In this document: in pieces, positions 51,570 through 63,349 of the stretch
Numbering within the stretch: position 1 is the stretch's first letter
How the letters are laid out: each line of letters begins with the position of its first letter
DNA from: Temnothorax longispinosus
Lineage: Eukaryota; Arthropoda; Insecta; Hymenoptera; Formicidae
Assembly: GCF_030848805.1 (NCBI RefSeq)
Contig: NC_092364.1
Span: 4,154,001 to 4,218,000, forward strand
Direction: 5' to 3'
Length of the DNA: 64,000 nucleotides
Translations under genes and position numbers: made by a program
Notes under the pieces: generated by a model
Databases searched by the model: none
The model's input: the letters and a program-made list of their open reading frames with translations, nothing else
Told to the model about the DNA's origin: nothing

Positions 51570-54500
51570 GCGCGGGAAACCTCATTAAGAATCCTTCAAA
51601 TGCTTTAGACGCTACATCGACATAATCAAGAGACACAGTAATGAGACAGAAAGTGTATCTATCTGAACCATCGAGTTGAGCGGAGGCACGGTGGTTATAT
51701 CTAAAAACCTACTAACTAAGCGAATAAAATTTTTGATAAGCTCAATCGATTGTTCAATCATATTACATAATAAAAGTGTCATTATTTTTTTCTACATTAA
51801 TTCTTAACCTTTAGAAGACGGGCAGGTTTTTTCATGACTTTTTATGATTTTTATTTATAACTTTCATATATATGAAAAGTGTTCATATATATATATTAAA
51901 GTGTTATACTACGAAAAATAAGCGACCCCAGTGGAGCCTAAAAATAGATTTCCTCTGTCCTCTAAAGGTGAAGAGAGATTTTAAATTATATATGTTAAAA
52001 TTGGCTTGTTGACGCGAGACACATCGGATTCGCCTTGAAGATCCCGCGAGCCAACGCGAATATTGATAGCTCCACATTCAACGCAAATCGACTTTGTATA
52101 CAGTCTTGTGACAGGCAACTTTAAAATTCTATCTCAATTATGAAAAGTTATACCGTTCTCCATGAATTAATAAAAAACAATTGTATAATTATATCTGTAT
52201 TTTAATTATTCAAATTACCATCACTTGTTATTGCTGTCGATTATTATTATTAGATATAGTTACTCATTATCAATTATAATGCATCTTTAATTGAAGGAGA
52301 GCATCTGTAAAAAAAAAAATCCTGCCACTATGTCCGGTCTGTTATCAGCACGATCGACTTTCTATAAACCGATAGTGATTATCATGCGACTTGATGGAGC
52401 GCTTCTTTCCTGTGGCTCGACATCGCTGCCTCCAAAATCCCCGTATCAATACGGACGAATAGAGGACAGCAAGTCCGTCGACTTGCAGGTGCATTCGGTG
52501 CATCCCGAGCGCCGAAATCGCGTCCATTTCCCGCCATTGTCGGACACGTTTTCCAAAGAGCCGCCACCGTCCGCGCGGCTATTGTAGTCTTGACGACAAT
52601 GGACTGATGAGCCGGTATTGTTGAACTCATCGAATTCTGTTTGTACCGGATACGAACCCGGCGACGCGGCGAAGAGAAAGAGAAGGGAGAGAAGAAGGGG
52701 GAGAGAGAGAGAGAGAGAGAGAGAGAGATCATAGTTTGTGAGATTTGTACGTCTATCCAAAAATCGAGAATCAGGCTTTTTTTTCAACGTTGAATCGGCT
52801 CGGAGTATAGTCTCGTATACGTTGGGCAAACAAACTCGCCTCGTCGCGTCCGACATCAGCAGCATCCGGATCCGTAATCCCGGAGGATTAACTCGAGACC
52901 GGAGCGAACGAGTATTTTCTTGACGGGACGAGAGTTGAGATTCTCCTGGCTCGCGGCTCCGAATATCGCGAACGACGGACGCGGGAACGCATGAGATACC
53001 GCGTCCTTCGCAATTTTCTTCGAGAAGAACGTGCGGAGCGAACCGAGAGATCTCTGCCAATAAAGCGGAGAGAGAGAATGAAAGAGAGAGAGTGTGTATA
53101 TATACTCCGTGAGAGAGAAAGCAATTATACCGGCGCGCAATGACTTTTACTAGGAGACGCGCGAACCATTGTAGCGGCTCGTGACAACATCTGGAGAAAA
53201 ACAAGAACTCCGTAATTACGTACTGCAACTGTCTGCCTCTCCAGAGAAGTATTGTAGAAACGGGAACGGACGATTTCAAGTTGCGTCAAAGTAGAAATTG
53301 GCGTTGTCTTCGACGTCCGCTTTCCTCCGAAAAATTATTTAACTTATACAGAGATATATATTTTACGTTGCCGCGAAGTTTTAGCGCGCGAATTAGCAAG
53401 TCGATGCTGCATTTTTAAAATATCTGCGGTACTTACTCTCTGAGCGCACATCATCTCACACACACACGCATTCGGAATTCATTCGCGGAACGTCTTATTT
53501 CCTTCGAGACGGATCGAAGGGTCGACACGAGGGGCGAAACGCTCCTCTCGTGGATGAATTTTACATATTCCGGATTTTCCGCGCGATTACCTCACACGGA
53601 CGACGGAGAATTCCTTCTTTCCACGCGTAATTACCCGCGGCGTTGCCTGGCGCGACGCCATGCACGTTAACGCGCGGCTCGTAATTCTACAGCGTAGAAA
53701 TAACAAAGCTGTATATGCGCAAGAAACGCTAATTTATCACATCACGCAGCCGGTTCCGAAGTGATAGGAGTTATAAGATAAAAGGTGTCAAAAAATAAAT
53801 TATAAAATTGCGTACTAACATTAATTGTGACAATGTCGTCGCTTGCATAATAATAACTTGTATCTGTATGTATACACTCTTTCGATAAAATATTCAATTT
53901 GATAACATGAAAAATCATAGTTTTTTTCATCATTTGCCGAACGGAGATGTAATAAGACGATATTTGTAGTATTGTTTTTATCGCCAAACCATGCGATATA
54001 AAAGTTATGATAACATTTATCCGCTTCAAAATTGTTTTGTAATCTAGGGCTGCATTCCGATATTCACTGTCGGTACTGAAAATCTATATTTTTCTGTATT
54101 TTACGTCACGTATACTATAACTTTTTAGTACTGACAGCTGCTGACAGTAAATAATCGGAATGCAGCCCTATAGTCTTTTGTTAGCAACCTACACAATCGA
54201 CTAAACTGAATGCTAAGATTCATAATTGCAAGTTCCATAACGACTGTAAACATATTATAATGACCAGAGCTGAGAAGCGAGCGGTGCGGACATGCGAAAG
54301 CGCATGAACACAGAAAATTGCAATCGCTGAGTCATAATGGAGTTGTTCCGAGCTTTGATCAAACGAATCAGTCAGTTGTCTCGTCAAGAACAAACCGCCA
54401 TGAGTCTAGGGACGATGGTTAATGGGAGCCGTACAAAGGTTTTCCCGAAAACCGCAACATGTGGGAGTACTCGCGAGCGTATACGGGGGGGGGGGGAGAG

Positions 54501-56390
54501 GGAGTTTTTCCGAGCACGCGTCGATGCGTTTCTCGTCCGCGAATAAGCAAGCAGACGAACTTTCACGGCATGCTTTCGGAGATATGCGCAGAAAAATGTG
54601 TAATTTACAATTTATTACATCACAGAGAGAGGAACGATATTGAATAATAATATAATTTACGCTGCAACATCTTAATAATCGAATAGCTTCCAGCAAACGT
54701 GATGATAACTATTGTTCGCGGATTTTACGTGATTATTAAACATTCGTCATTTTTAATGAGTTCTTTAACAGCTATCAATTTCATCACATGCAATATTTTG
54801 CGTTATATTTGTTCAACATGTTTTCAATATTACCTCGTTTGACCTCACGTGAAAGGGCCAAGATTTGCATATTGTTTTTAATTATAATTACGAGTTAATT
54901 AACGCCTCATTTTACACGCCTCGAGCCGTAATTATTCATCCCATGATTTTCGCACACGAAAAGAAATAGCTATAAACAACACAAGAGCTGAGGAAGAACT
55001 CGTTTCACTACTATAGTGATCGCGAAATCACGCACGGCTGAGCAGAGGCGTACCCTTACTACTTACGCGTAACGTTCAAGTATCGTGAAGGATTCCTAAA
55101 TCTCTTTTATTATTTTTTTTTTTTGAATGTTTGAACGCCATGTAATAAACTGAGTAGTATCACATTATGAAATATAAAATCAATTATATAATTATAATGA
55201 GTTACATATATTTAATTCTAAAGATCAATTTTATCAGTAATTATATTATTCATCACCATTCTCTCTCTCCTTTCCTTCCTCTCTCCCTTTCTTCTTTCTG
55301 GTAAAATACAATAATATAATTGTAATAAAAGTTTCCTTTGCAAATATAAACAAATAAATTATCAGTGTCGCTATAAAGGTAAATTAATACTTAAATAATC
55401 GTCGGTTAATGGTAAGTAAAAAAAGACTATGGAAAGCCGTATGATTGAAAATGCGGATATCATAAATTTGAGCAGGCGGTCGCGGAAAGCAAATCGCGAG
55501 GGTATAGATCGAAAGAAGATCGAAATGCTTTATAACGTCGTAAACAAAGCCTCCTTCCCGATTTCACGATTCTCCCAGGGCGCGTCAGACGAGCTTTTTA
55601 CACTCCCGCGGCGTCGTAAATCTTCGCTCTCGCATTAACGGCAACGTGAAAGCACTGAGAAGAGATCTCGCACGAGCGGACGCGGATAGCTCGTATTCGG
55701 CCCCAGACGTTTCCACTGTTTATATCGTCTTACGCTTTTCTCTCATATCTGATAATTTTATACAATAATCCCTTTACCCCCGACACCTGCAACCGCCTGC
55801 AGCTTGCAGCTGCGCTGTTATTCTGAATTTTCTACCGCGACATATTTTAAAACGCGATATCACGTTAAAATAACGTGCGAATAAAATATAAAATATTATG
55901 ATAAACATTAATTAAATCAAAATCTTCGTGATGGTAAATGTATGGTATTCGATCCGTTTTCGTAATTTCTCGATATAAATAAGTTTTTATAATAAATTCA
56001 ATATTTAAACACATTATTTGATTCGTCATTAGACTGTATTTCAATACATTATGTCGCAATTATTTTTATTGATCCTAAACTCTTACTATAATTAGATTAA
56101 ATCGAATATCGTCATTCTCCTACAATTTATGTCGATTGTATTACATAACGTATATATATGACTGCAATGTGTGCTTCCAACATGAGGATTGTCAATCGAA
56201 GGCTTATTTATTGGACAATCCAATTTTAGGGTTATCATGACGTACACGCAAGCCGTCCACGTGTCCGCGTAAATATTTCAACGACTAATTAACTTACCTT
56301 CAAGGGTGGTCTCGTCGGATCTTTCCGCAGCTCCGCGAAACGTGCCTCGAAACTGTCGTCCCAGTATTCCCGGCTCCGCATCCATGAGGG
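24777..56390 (-). CDS. Class II alpha-mannosidase (GH38), alpha-mannosidase 2 / Man-IIb type; 5'-partial
   Basis: Golgi-type exo-mannosidase that trims alpha-1,3/1,6-mannose from N-glycans. Exons: 56390-56298, 43694-43522, 40733-40600, 27770-27302, 26922-24777. All junctions are GT-AG, frames agree, and the total is 1004 residues plus stop. Zinc-site motif PHSHTDPGW (residues 36-44), nucleophile motif SGWSVDPFGHG (Asp153), GDDFRYDHAIEWD (Asp287/288, acid/base region) and LFQHHDAITGTSK (His428 as the fourth zinc ligand by alignment to fly GMII) are all present. TGGWVM and CGPHPHVCLNFDF also match. The beta-rich C-terminal half ends METYNVNFVQ. Family members are 1100-1150 residues, so about 100 N-terminal residues (tail, anchor, stem) are missing. 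Divergence from fly GMII in the N-terminal catalytic part suggests the Man-IIb (ManIII-like) paralogue, but this is not settled. Confidence 0.9.
27302..27770 (-). CDS. Mannosidase exon with nucleophile Asp
   Basis: 469 bp, residues 134 (split Gly) to 290 (split Arg). It starts after cttcag and ends before gttcgc. It contains HQWLKTNLDV, SGWSVDPFGHGSTIPYFL, VIQRIHYAWKQWF, FVWRQPWD, CGPHPHVC and LMPLGDDFR. A short 379-bp intron separates it from the last exon. Confidence 0.93.
29224..29236. repeat. Poly-C run
   Basis: Thirteen consecutive C. Its exact length is uncertain in any assembly. Confidence 0.9.
29922..29973. repeat. (GA)n microsatellite
   Basis: About 26 uninterrupted GA units at the end of a wider purine-rich stretch (29841-29973). 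Confidence 0.95.
33075..33096. repeat. (TC)n microsatellite
   Basis: Eleven TC units inside the mannosidase intron. Confidence 0.9.
39635..39679. repeat. (GGA)n microsatellite
   Basis: About fifteen GGA units in the mannosidase intron. It generates poly-Gly and poly-Leu artefact frames on the two strands. Confidence 0.95.
40600..40733 (-). CDS. Mannosidase exon with TGGWVM motif
   Basis: 134 bp between ttttcag and gtaagt. It encodes AHPTKKMVIKRLVKDGRLEM, then TTGGWVMTDEATSHIYAMLD, then QLIEG, aligning with human QKKDAVKSLI...GQLEIVTGGWVMPDEATPHYFALIDQLIEG. It starts by completing Ser89 and ends with the first base of Gly134. Confidence 0.92.
40734..43521 (-). other. Mannosidase intron, 2.8 kb
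   Basis: AT-rich intron with a (CT)n tract at 41334-41381 and a GC-richer part at 42.4-42.8 kb. No further exon or gene is visible. Confidence 0.6.
41334..41381. repeat. (CT)n microsatellite
   Basis: About 24 uninterrupted CT units. Confidence 0.95.
43522..43694 (-). CDS. Mannosidase exon with zinc-site PHSHTDPGW
   Basis: 173 bp between gttgcag and gtgagt, residues 32 to 89. It encodes VILVPHSHTDPGWLKTFEQY and MTFIWSEVSFLSLWWD. His39 and Asp41 align with the zinc ligands His90 and Asp92 of fly GMII. The residue between them is Thr rather than the Asn found in fly GMII and human MAN2A. Confidence 0.92.
44030..44212. mobile_element. Helitron-like 3' terminus / interspersed repeat fragment
   Basis: The segment ends in a GC-rich hairpin CCCGGGCAATGCCGGG (44182-44197), then 11 nt, then CTAG followed by T (44209-44213). 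That is the arrangement expected of a Helitron 3' end (hairpin, short spacer, CTRR, T). The upstream text (CTCCTAAACCCTTTGACCGA and following) resembles generic insect repeat tails. No Rep/helicase sequence and no 5' TC end were recognised, so this is a fragment or a non-autonomous copy. Confidence 0.5.
45477..45505. repeat. Poly-C followed by (CT)n
   Basis: Ten C (45477-45486) followed by about ten CT units. It continues a pyrimidine-rich stretch from 45451. Confidence 0.9.
47012..47258. mobile_element. TTAA-flanked piggyBac-like MITE (239 bp)
   Basis: TTAA at 47012-47015 and 47255-47258 flanks an element whose ends are perfect 15-bp inverted repeats CCCTTAAAGCGCACA. An extra GTAAAGCGCACT lies just inside the left end (about 47047-47058), as a subterminal repeat. 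TTAA target sites and CCC..GGG termini are hallmarks of piggyBac elements. There is no transposase, so it is non-autonomous. Confidence 0.85.
48246..49020. mobile_element. TTAA-flanked non-autonomous DNA element (767 bp)
   Basis: TTAA at 48246-48249 and 49017-49020 brackets ends GGGGTTTAGGCCACCT (left) and, as reverse complement on the right, AGGGTTAGGCCACCT. These inverted repeats differ by one base and one indel over the first 16. The interior is AT-rich with no open frame of note and includes a perfect 39-bp palindrome at 48369-48407. The target site suggests the piggyBac superfamily, but the terminal sequence differs from the 47.0-kb element. Confidence 0.78.
51537..51568. repeat. (GA)n microsatellite
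   Basis: About sixteen GA units. Confidence 0.93.
51804..51972. mobile_element. Degenerate TTAA-type MITE
   Basis: The left end TTAACCTTTAGAAGACGGGCAGG (51804 onward) and the right end, as reverse complement TTCACCTTTAGAGGACAGAGG (to 51972), are inverted repeats with several mismatches. One target site has decayed (TTAA versus TTCA). It is short, AT-rich inside and non-coding. Confidence 0.5.
52701..52728. repeat. (GA)n microsatellite
   Basis: About fourteen GA units at the end of a purine-rich block (52673-52728). It creates a poly-Ser/Leu artefact frame on the minus strand. Confidence 0.93.
54045..54170. mobile_element. MITE with TA target site
   Basis: Inverted ends GGGCTGCATTCCGAT at 54047-54061 and 54154-54168 are perfect and flanked by TA on both sides. 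The homology continues inward less perfectly (ACTGTCGGTACTGAAAA versus TTTTAGTACTGACAG). It is 122 bp and non-coding. The TA duplication fits Tc1/mariner-derived MITEs. Confidence 0.8.
54485..54496. repeat. Poly-G run
   Basis: Twelve consecutive G; its length may be unreliable. Confidence 0.9.
56298..56390 (-). CDS. Most 5' mannosidase exon recognised (stem/catalytic boundary)
   Basis: 93 bp, phase 0 at both ends, between cttctcttgcag and gtaagt. It encodes PSWMRSREYWDDSFEARFAE and LRKDPTRPPLK, which runs straight into VILVPHSH of the next exon; the DPxRPPLK string also occurs in the stem of fly GMII. An internal Met4 is not a likely start because a Golgi enzyme needs an upstream membrane anchor. 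Overlapping frames on both strands are shadows. Confidence 0.75.
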
Positions 56391-59300
56391 CTGCAAGAGA
56401 AGGTAAACAACCGTTAGAAATTTCGTGGCTCAGCCCCGTATATTGCTTCGTGGCTAATAAAACGAAAACGCCGCAAAGACGTAAATTTCGCGGACGCTCG
56501 CCGCACACTTGCCGGCGCGCAGCACACAACATCGCACAGAATGAGGCAATAACGTACGTATAATATACGTATATGTTGTTATACTTTCGTTCGGTGAAGT
56601 CAGAAGTGAGTTGATGGATGCTGTGTAATTTCGCGAAGGAAAGATTAATCGATCGCAATCGCTTTTAATTTAATTGTGTTTCACGCTTATTGCTTAAATG
56701 TATACTACAAAATTGCCGCGTATATCTTTCACGAAACTTAACGAATCTGGCAATTTCGCGAGTATCCAGTTTTATGTTCCGGTAAAATTTGATCTTTTTA
56801 TATACGCCATTTTGCAGATTTCATTATAGACACTTTATTAATTTATACATCGCGTTAATAACGCTCTTGTCGGATTACATAACGATTGAGTGGTATTTAG
56901 ATCCGTTCGCAATCTCGCGTGCGTTGCTCATTCTTTTTATTACCCCGTGTTAATAACGGCTTTATCGCGGTAACAGTTTTGACGCGATACCTTGTCGATA
57001 AGGTAAACGCACGTATAGCGAAATCACGATGACGTTGACTTTACACGAAAGCCTCGCTTTCCATTGAGATTCCCTCGCGCTGATCTTACGACAAGCGTGG
57101 CTTTGGATAACAAGGGCTACGACTTTGTTTAATATGTAAAAGAAAGTGTTTCAGAATCTTGAACGTCTTTGCAAACACAAATGTGAAAGGATAAAATGAG
57201 AAAAATAACGATACTTTGAGAGATTGAGACATCCCACGATAAACATTAAAAGATTTTTACAAATTAGGGCGTTCTTTAAGGTCCAATTGAAGATAAATGT
57301 CGATCTAAAAAGAAATATGCTACGTGATTTCTTATGGACTTCGGATATATTTATCGTTAAAAAGTATATGAGTGATAAATGAAAGTCACTCGGCAAAAGG
57401 TTGATTTATCGCGGAATTTGTACGGGTCGGATCCGGTGGCTTCCGGAACACCCTGTAGAAATGGCAATAATACCGCCTGAATACCGTCTACGGCGCGAAT
57501 GGGCTCGAGGATGGGGAAGTAATGAAGTAGAGCGAAATTGGAATTCGCGAGGAATCTGATCCGGCCGGGTTCTAAACATCGATTACGCAAGTCCGAACGC
57601 GCCGGCCGCGCTGCGTATCGGCATATAGATCGTATAATAGATACCACAAAATTCGAAGATTTCCAGTTTCGGCGTACCTCGTAACCGCGGAAAATCCCGA
57701 GCGACCGTGTGCATGGCCGCAAGAGGGATATAATATAATATCAATCGGGCCATTAAATTTCAACGGCGCTACCTACTTCGTGCCTGCCAATCAAGATAAC
57801 ATTTTAACGGCCGGAACGCGCTGTTGCTGAAGTGACCGCAGACGCTCGAGTGAGCGCAATAGCGTGGAATCGGGTCCTACGCTGCGATAATTAATCACCC
57901 GTGCATCTCTCTCGATAGGGCAACTGTGATACGCGAAATACGAGACTCATAAATTGATGTTGTTGCGAACCGAATATCGCAAATTGCGCTAAGCGATGAA
58001 ATTAAGGTAATAATCAATGATGTGCCCCAGGCATATAGAGATCTCAACGTAGATTATCCAATCTAAATTGTAAAATATATGCATTAATGTTACAAAATAT
58101 GTATTTTTTACAATCCACGAGAGATAAGGCAATAGAGAATTTTCCTCGGAAAAAAATAACGGAAATATTATTAAATTATTATCGATTCTTTAAAATATTG
58201 AATTTTAGTTTAATCACATCCTTTTATCATCTGATCAAAAAAATTTGTCTGCGAAATTGTCCGGCAAATTTATCTGCAGAATTTTTTGAGTTCTATGATT
58301 TTGAAAGAAAAGTTATTTGAATGGAAATTTATTACAAAAATTAAAATTATCACAAATATTAATAATGCAATAGTGCATAATTGTTTATTTCGTATTAAAG
58401 CCAAAAACACTATAAAATTCTCAATTATTGTAAAATTGACACGTGCAAATTTTTGATTTACACTTTATTATTCGAAAAATAATCCTTCGAAAGAATAACG
58501 TGGCAATGACACAATTATTGCATATTGAAACAAACTGAGAGCGGCCAACCGAGGGGCCGCGAATCCCGTTTTAATTTCTATCAACAGCAAGCCGAGCGAA
58601 TTAATCACCATAAATCCGGGATCGACGGCGGAGATAAAGCCGAGTCAAAATTAAATCCCAAGTGAAGAGCTCGTCCATCGAGCCCAACGGACTCACCATC
58701 GAGATATATCTCCGGAAAGGTCTTCTTCCACGAGGCTCTCCGATTATCCGGCGATCGGACGAGCTTTCTTGTAACGGAGCTTATCCCGTCGACGTTAATT
58801 AAACATCGAAAAGCTTCGCTCCCTAATCCATCGACCGAGGTAGCTTCTTTCACTCGGGATTATTTATCCGGGAAAGAGAAGATATTTTCAGATCTTCTTA
58901 GATTCGTTCTCCCTTCGTCTGGTTCGTCTTGCTTCAGATCAAATCGAATCGAGGTGCTTTCTTCTTATCAGAGATCACACAAATTTGTGAATGTTTATAA
59001 CAAGTTTTTAATTGAAAAATAATTCGCATTAAATATAATGTGTTTCTACATAAATTAATATTAATCGCGAATTTAACGAATTATTATGTTGATTTATATT
59101 CGTGTAAGAATTATTGAAAAAATAACTAAAAAATTTACGAGGAAAGTAATTTTTCGCAAACGATTTAAGTTGGAGCATAAAATTTCGTCCTTCATTAATG
59201 CTTTGTAATTCGGCCAAGCTTCGTATGGATTGATTAGAATTTTAGAACCGCTATTTTGAGATCAATTTTAATCTCAAACGCCAGTTTTAACGGGACTACA

Positions 59301-60176
59301 ACGACGTTGGTCGATCGGGGAAAATGTTCTTTTGCTCCAATTGCAACTAACTATCCCGTCCGTCCGGCTCCGGCTCCCTTCCGGTACACGGGAGCGAATG
59401 AAGATGAAGCGTTTTACGGGGTATCCCGGAAGGAGAAGATATTTCCTCGGAGGATAGCGATCTTAGGAAGATGCCAGGGGGATGGGAACGAACGGACGGG
59501 TCTTAAAGGGATATCGAAGTAACGCTATCTTATCGACACAAGTCCCGCAGGAGACTCCCGGGCAACTGCGTACGGTTTTACAAGAACCACTTTAACCGTT
59601 TTAGCAGAAGCTCGTTATTTCGCCTGGAGAAGGCCGATTGGTACTTTCTTCTTCCAAGCGACTCATTTGAATCCCGACGACAACGTTTCTCGAACTCCGT
59701 CGAGAATATCGAGTCCGAATAATACATGTAGAGCAGAATTAGCTTCCTAAGATTTGCAAGTCATCCCTTGAATTTCTTAAGCGCAGGTCACTTTTTCGAT
59801 TTCTTACTTAATGCTACGAAAGCCTAACCATCCCAATAAAAAATTTTCATGCCTCCTCAATTCATAATTCTTTTATAAGTATTTAAAGTTTTCTGATTGT
59901 AACGTCACGTTATCTTTTAACTTCAATAATGCGAGCACAGGTGTGTAACACTGCTGTTAGATAAATCTTTTTATGATATTCGACGCGCGCTATGGGATGA
60001 ATATTTTTAGACATCATCGACTTGTAATAAAAATATAAACGCAACGTATTCTATGGCTTAAAAAACCAGCAAATATTTCCGAAGAGTATTATTCTGAATA
60101 GTTTCTACTGAGTTCCGTACCTGAGACTTAAGTTTCATTAATTTTCATTCACATTAGGAACGGCGGCGTGCACGTG

Positions 60177-60506
60177 CTAATGTGTTTGTGGACGTGCACA
60201 ACGTGTCGTCGGCGTAGTTAACAGCTGCACGGGCGATGTACGATCCGGCGGAATCGTCGAATCGATCGGGTCGAATGAACGTACCGAAATACCGCCGAGT
60301 CGATCCGTGCATTTCACGCAAAATCTACTGCACTCCACATCAGGCCACGAATGGAGGCCCGGAATAAGTTTGCGAACGGTGGGTAGATTGACGTCCCGCA
60401 GATACTCGACGATCGATCCGCGCGCATCCGCCGACAGTCTACTCAAAGTTGAAGCGATGGATAGAGGATCCGTGCAATGCATGCAGCGGCGGATTAATAG
60501 GCACAC
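60177..60506 (-). other. Weak candidate exon of unknown gene
   Basis: A minus-strand open frame with coding-like composition (many C/G-ending codons against an AT-rich background). It contains SIVEYLRDVNLPTVRKLIPG and then four Cys in CSRFCVKC plus an upstream CMHC. A strong potential donor gtacgt follows GGIS at about 60285, and potential acceptors (ctcag, gacag) precede it near 60510-60520. I recognise no family. It may be an exon of an unidentified gene or chance openness in a GC-rich patch. Confidence 0.2.
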
Positions 60507-61965
60507 GAGGCTGTCAGCTGAGATTCTCCGAGATTCTCAAAACGCGGAAAATTCAAGTTCTAAGAGTTCAAATTTCATAATTATTAAAAAACTAACAATA
60601 TGTGCGTTGTAATATATTCTCTCTTTCTCCATAAAAGTTTTCTAAATTATCAAAAAACGAATTTTCTTAACGATATGTAAATAAAATCGGATAAAAAGGG
60701 TACAAAATTGGCTGATTGAAACTTTTGAAGATTTTAATACACCATTGATTCTAAGAATAGTCTTGTATATATGCGAGCTTCTATGTCTGTCGCATCCTTT
60801 CCGAATCATCTTGAATGGCTGCACTGCGAGCGAGTTTCGTGCTGCTTTGATGCGTGTGTAAGAATTCCTTCACGCAATTTGCGGAAGTACCCCGACGTCG
60901 TTCCAACGAAATGTTATTTTCGTTCGTAAAGCCAACCGGGCACCGCTGCACCGGGCGCAGCTTTAACCTAGGCGTACTGCATTTTTGCGAGAGTAGATTA
61001 CGGCAAGTGCCGCGGCTAACAGACGACCGACGCGATAAAAGCGTTTCTATCCTTAAAAACTGCACTAACTGTATATGCTGCACGGCCTGCGGCCGGCGGG
61101 TCTGTTCGTTCATTAATCTCGTTTTCCTTTTGCGCTTTGACCGCAGCACATCATCGTCACGGTCGCCGAACGATGTCGGTAATCCTATTTACGGCTTGAA
61201 AAATATGACGTGATTTTAAGCGATAAGGTGCGCGCAATTATATTCCCGATTATAAAATGATTCTTAACGCGGATAGAAATAATAGGTTTTGCGCGACACA
61301 CGTAATTTTAGCTACAGATTACACCTGCTGTCCCGTTGTAGTATTATTCTTATTATAGATATAAGCAAAGATTTATAATGCGAATGGGAAATTTATTCAG
61401 CAGCAAATTTACGAACTATATTTTGGCAGCAATATACAAGCTTTTAAGTATGAAAATTATAGTTATAATTATTTACTAGATTACATTAGATAATTTATAT
61501 ATCAAACTATATATCTATCTAAATATATCTACATATATATCATAAGTCGATTGGGTCTAATATAGAATATACATATTGAACTTTAATTATACACGATATT
61601 CATCGTCAAGAAGCGATTTCCAGGATATAAAAATCTGCGATCGAGGATTAAATGCGCTTTTCCATCTATCGCGAGATGTATTTTTATATTAAGCTACATC
61701 ACCCAAGTATATGAAGCCAACAATTTAATCTCATTCCGACAAAAAAAGAAGGAATGAAGAGCAAAGAGAGAGAGAGAGGGGGGAGGGGAATAGAGAGAAG
61801 GAAGATGTTCTCATTTGTCACAAATGACGCGGAGAGAAACCGAGTTGTTGGATATGGGGATGTAACAAAGTGACGTAACAGCGCGTGAAATGCGTTAAAT
61901 TAATTGCCTCGAATTGTACTTAAATTACGTGCGGATTTTAATTATTGTGCATGAATTATCGTAGA

Positions 61966-61990
61966 AAGAGAGAGAGAGAGAGAGAGAGAG
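61966..61990. repeat. (GA)n microsatellite
   Basis: About twelve GA units followed by a G-rich purine tract to about 62010. Confidence 0.92.
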
Positions 61991-63349
61991 GGAGGGGGGA
62001 GGGAGAGAGAACAGAGTGACTCGTTAAAATCGCTGACTAATATTTTGGTAAAAGTCGAGAGTACCTTTTATTAATTTAATTCTTCTGCTTTTTATTAATT
62101 ACACACGCGTGGCGCGGAACGATAATAATAATAATAATCTTTATTACAATTTTCTCGCTCCAAGGGACGTCTGATATTAATGTGAAGAGAATATCTGCGA
62201 AATGTTAATTCGCTGAGAGAGACCAGACTTTAAATTCAACTCAAATATTTATATTTCTGTATTTTCATACGCCGCGCTGGCGCTGTACAAATTCGATCTC
62301 GTGTTCCATTTTAATTTTTCTTTCACACCCGAATTGTCTATAGCAAGGCAGAATAAATGCTTATAATAATATTTACTTATCCATCTAATTTAATGCAATT
62401 AATAAAGAATTAATTCGTCTTTCTTTTGAGTTTAGAAAAAAAAACCTTCCCAAAAAAGATCAATGTTCTTAAATACGACAGTTATACTGGTTATACACCA
62501 CCGAACAAACTTGACTCTCTATTGAAAGCGGAGCGTTTCACCGAGCAAACGCGAAAAAGACGTTAAAAGAGGTAATTATACGCGGCGGAGTACTTCTCGC
62601 GGCGAAAAATAAATTGACGACGAACGAGGCTCGCTGTCGAACCAGGGATCTGCTCAACGGCAGTTTACAATACCCCGGAGAAACGACAATTCCATGAGAG
62701 AAATTCGATATCGAGCGCAGGGTGGAGGGTGAGCGGGGGGATAAAGTTGAAAGGGGCCCCAGGATGCCGATCCCAGGTTTATTTTCCTCCTCGTCGTCGT
62801 CTAATAGCGCGTCAAAGGAGACACGTAAACGACGGCAATGACGGGGCCGGCGAAGCGAAGGCAAATGGGTGCATCCAGCGCGCTAAAGCGCTCCTTTGTT
62901 CCCGACACGTGATTGACGGAGAGTGGTTCACGGTTTCCCTCCCCGACGCAGGGGGAGAAGAGATTACCGTCGAACGCATCGGGGGACGATGTACTCAGGG
63001 CGCGACGCGACGCGGTGCAATCAGCAAGGATGCACTCCTGACCTCGTTCATCGTTGGCGCGTTTATCGCCAACCAATTTGCGCGGGGTTAGTTTCACGGG
63101 GGAAAAGGGTCATTTACGTCGCTGGCAAACTGACTTTACCGTTTTGTATAGAGGAGGGTGGAGAGGGGGGAATATTCCGACATCTAATACTTCAAGAGTC
63201 TTAATTAAAGACGATCAATTAGTTTTGCTCTATCTAGATAGCTCGAATCTATGATACAGAAGTTTTCTCAATTAAAAAAAATATGTTTTTTAAGTTAATA
63301 TATAATCTTAATTGATTCAAAAAGGCAACGAATCTATATCGTTTGTAAT

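Larger units (their letters stand above)
43695..56297 (-). other. Mannosidase intron, 12.6 kb, rich in small transposon remnants
   Basis: Large phase-0 intron. Besides microsatellites it contains the Helitron-like terminus at 44.0-44.2 kb, three TTAA-related elements (47.0, 48.2-49.0 and 51.8 kb) and the inverted repeat at 54.05-54.17 kb, each listed separately. CpG-rich patches lie near 46.1-46.5 and 47.6-48.2 kb. No additional exon was identified. Confidence 0.6.

Noticed and set aside
52446..53279. 277-codon minus-strand open frame
   Set aside because: Contains poly-Ser/Leu from the GA microsatellite and no recognisable motif.
57357..57722. 121-codon minus-strand open frame as the missing mannosidase N-terminus
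   Set aside because: It has no type II membrane anchor or stem-like sequence, and no match to known N-termini. Treated as chance.
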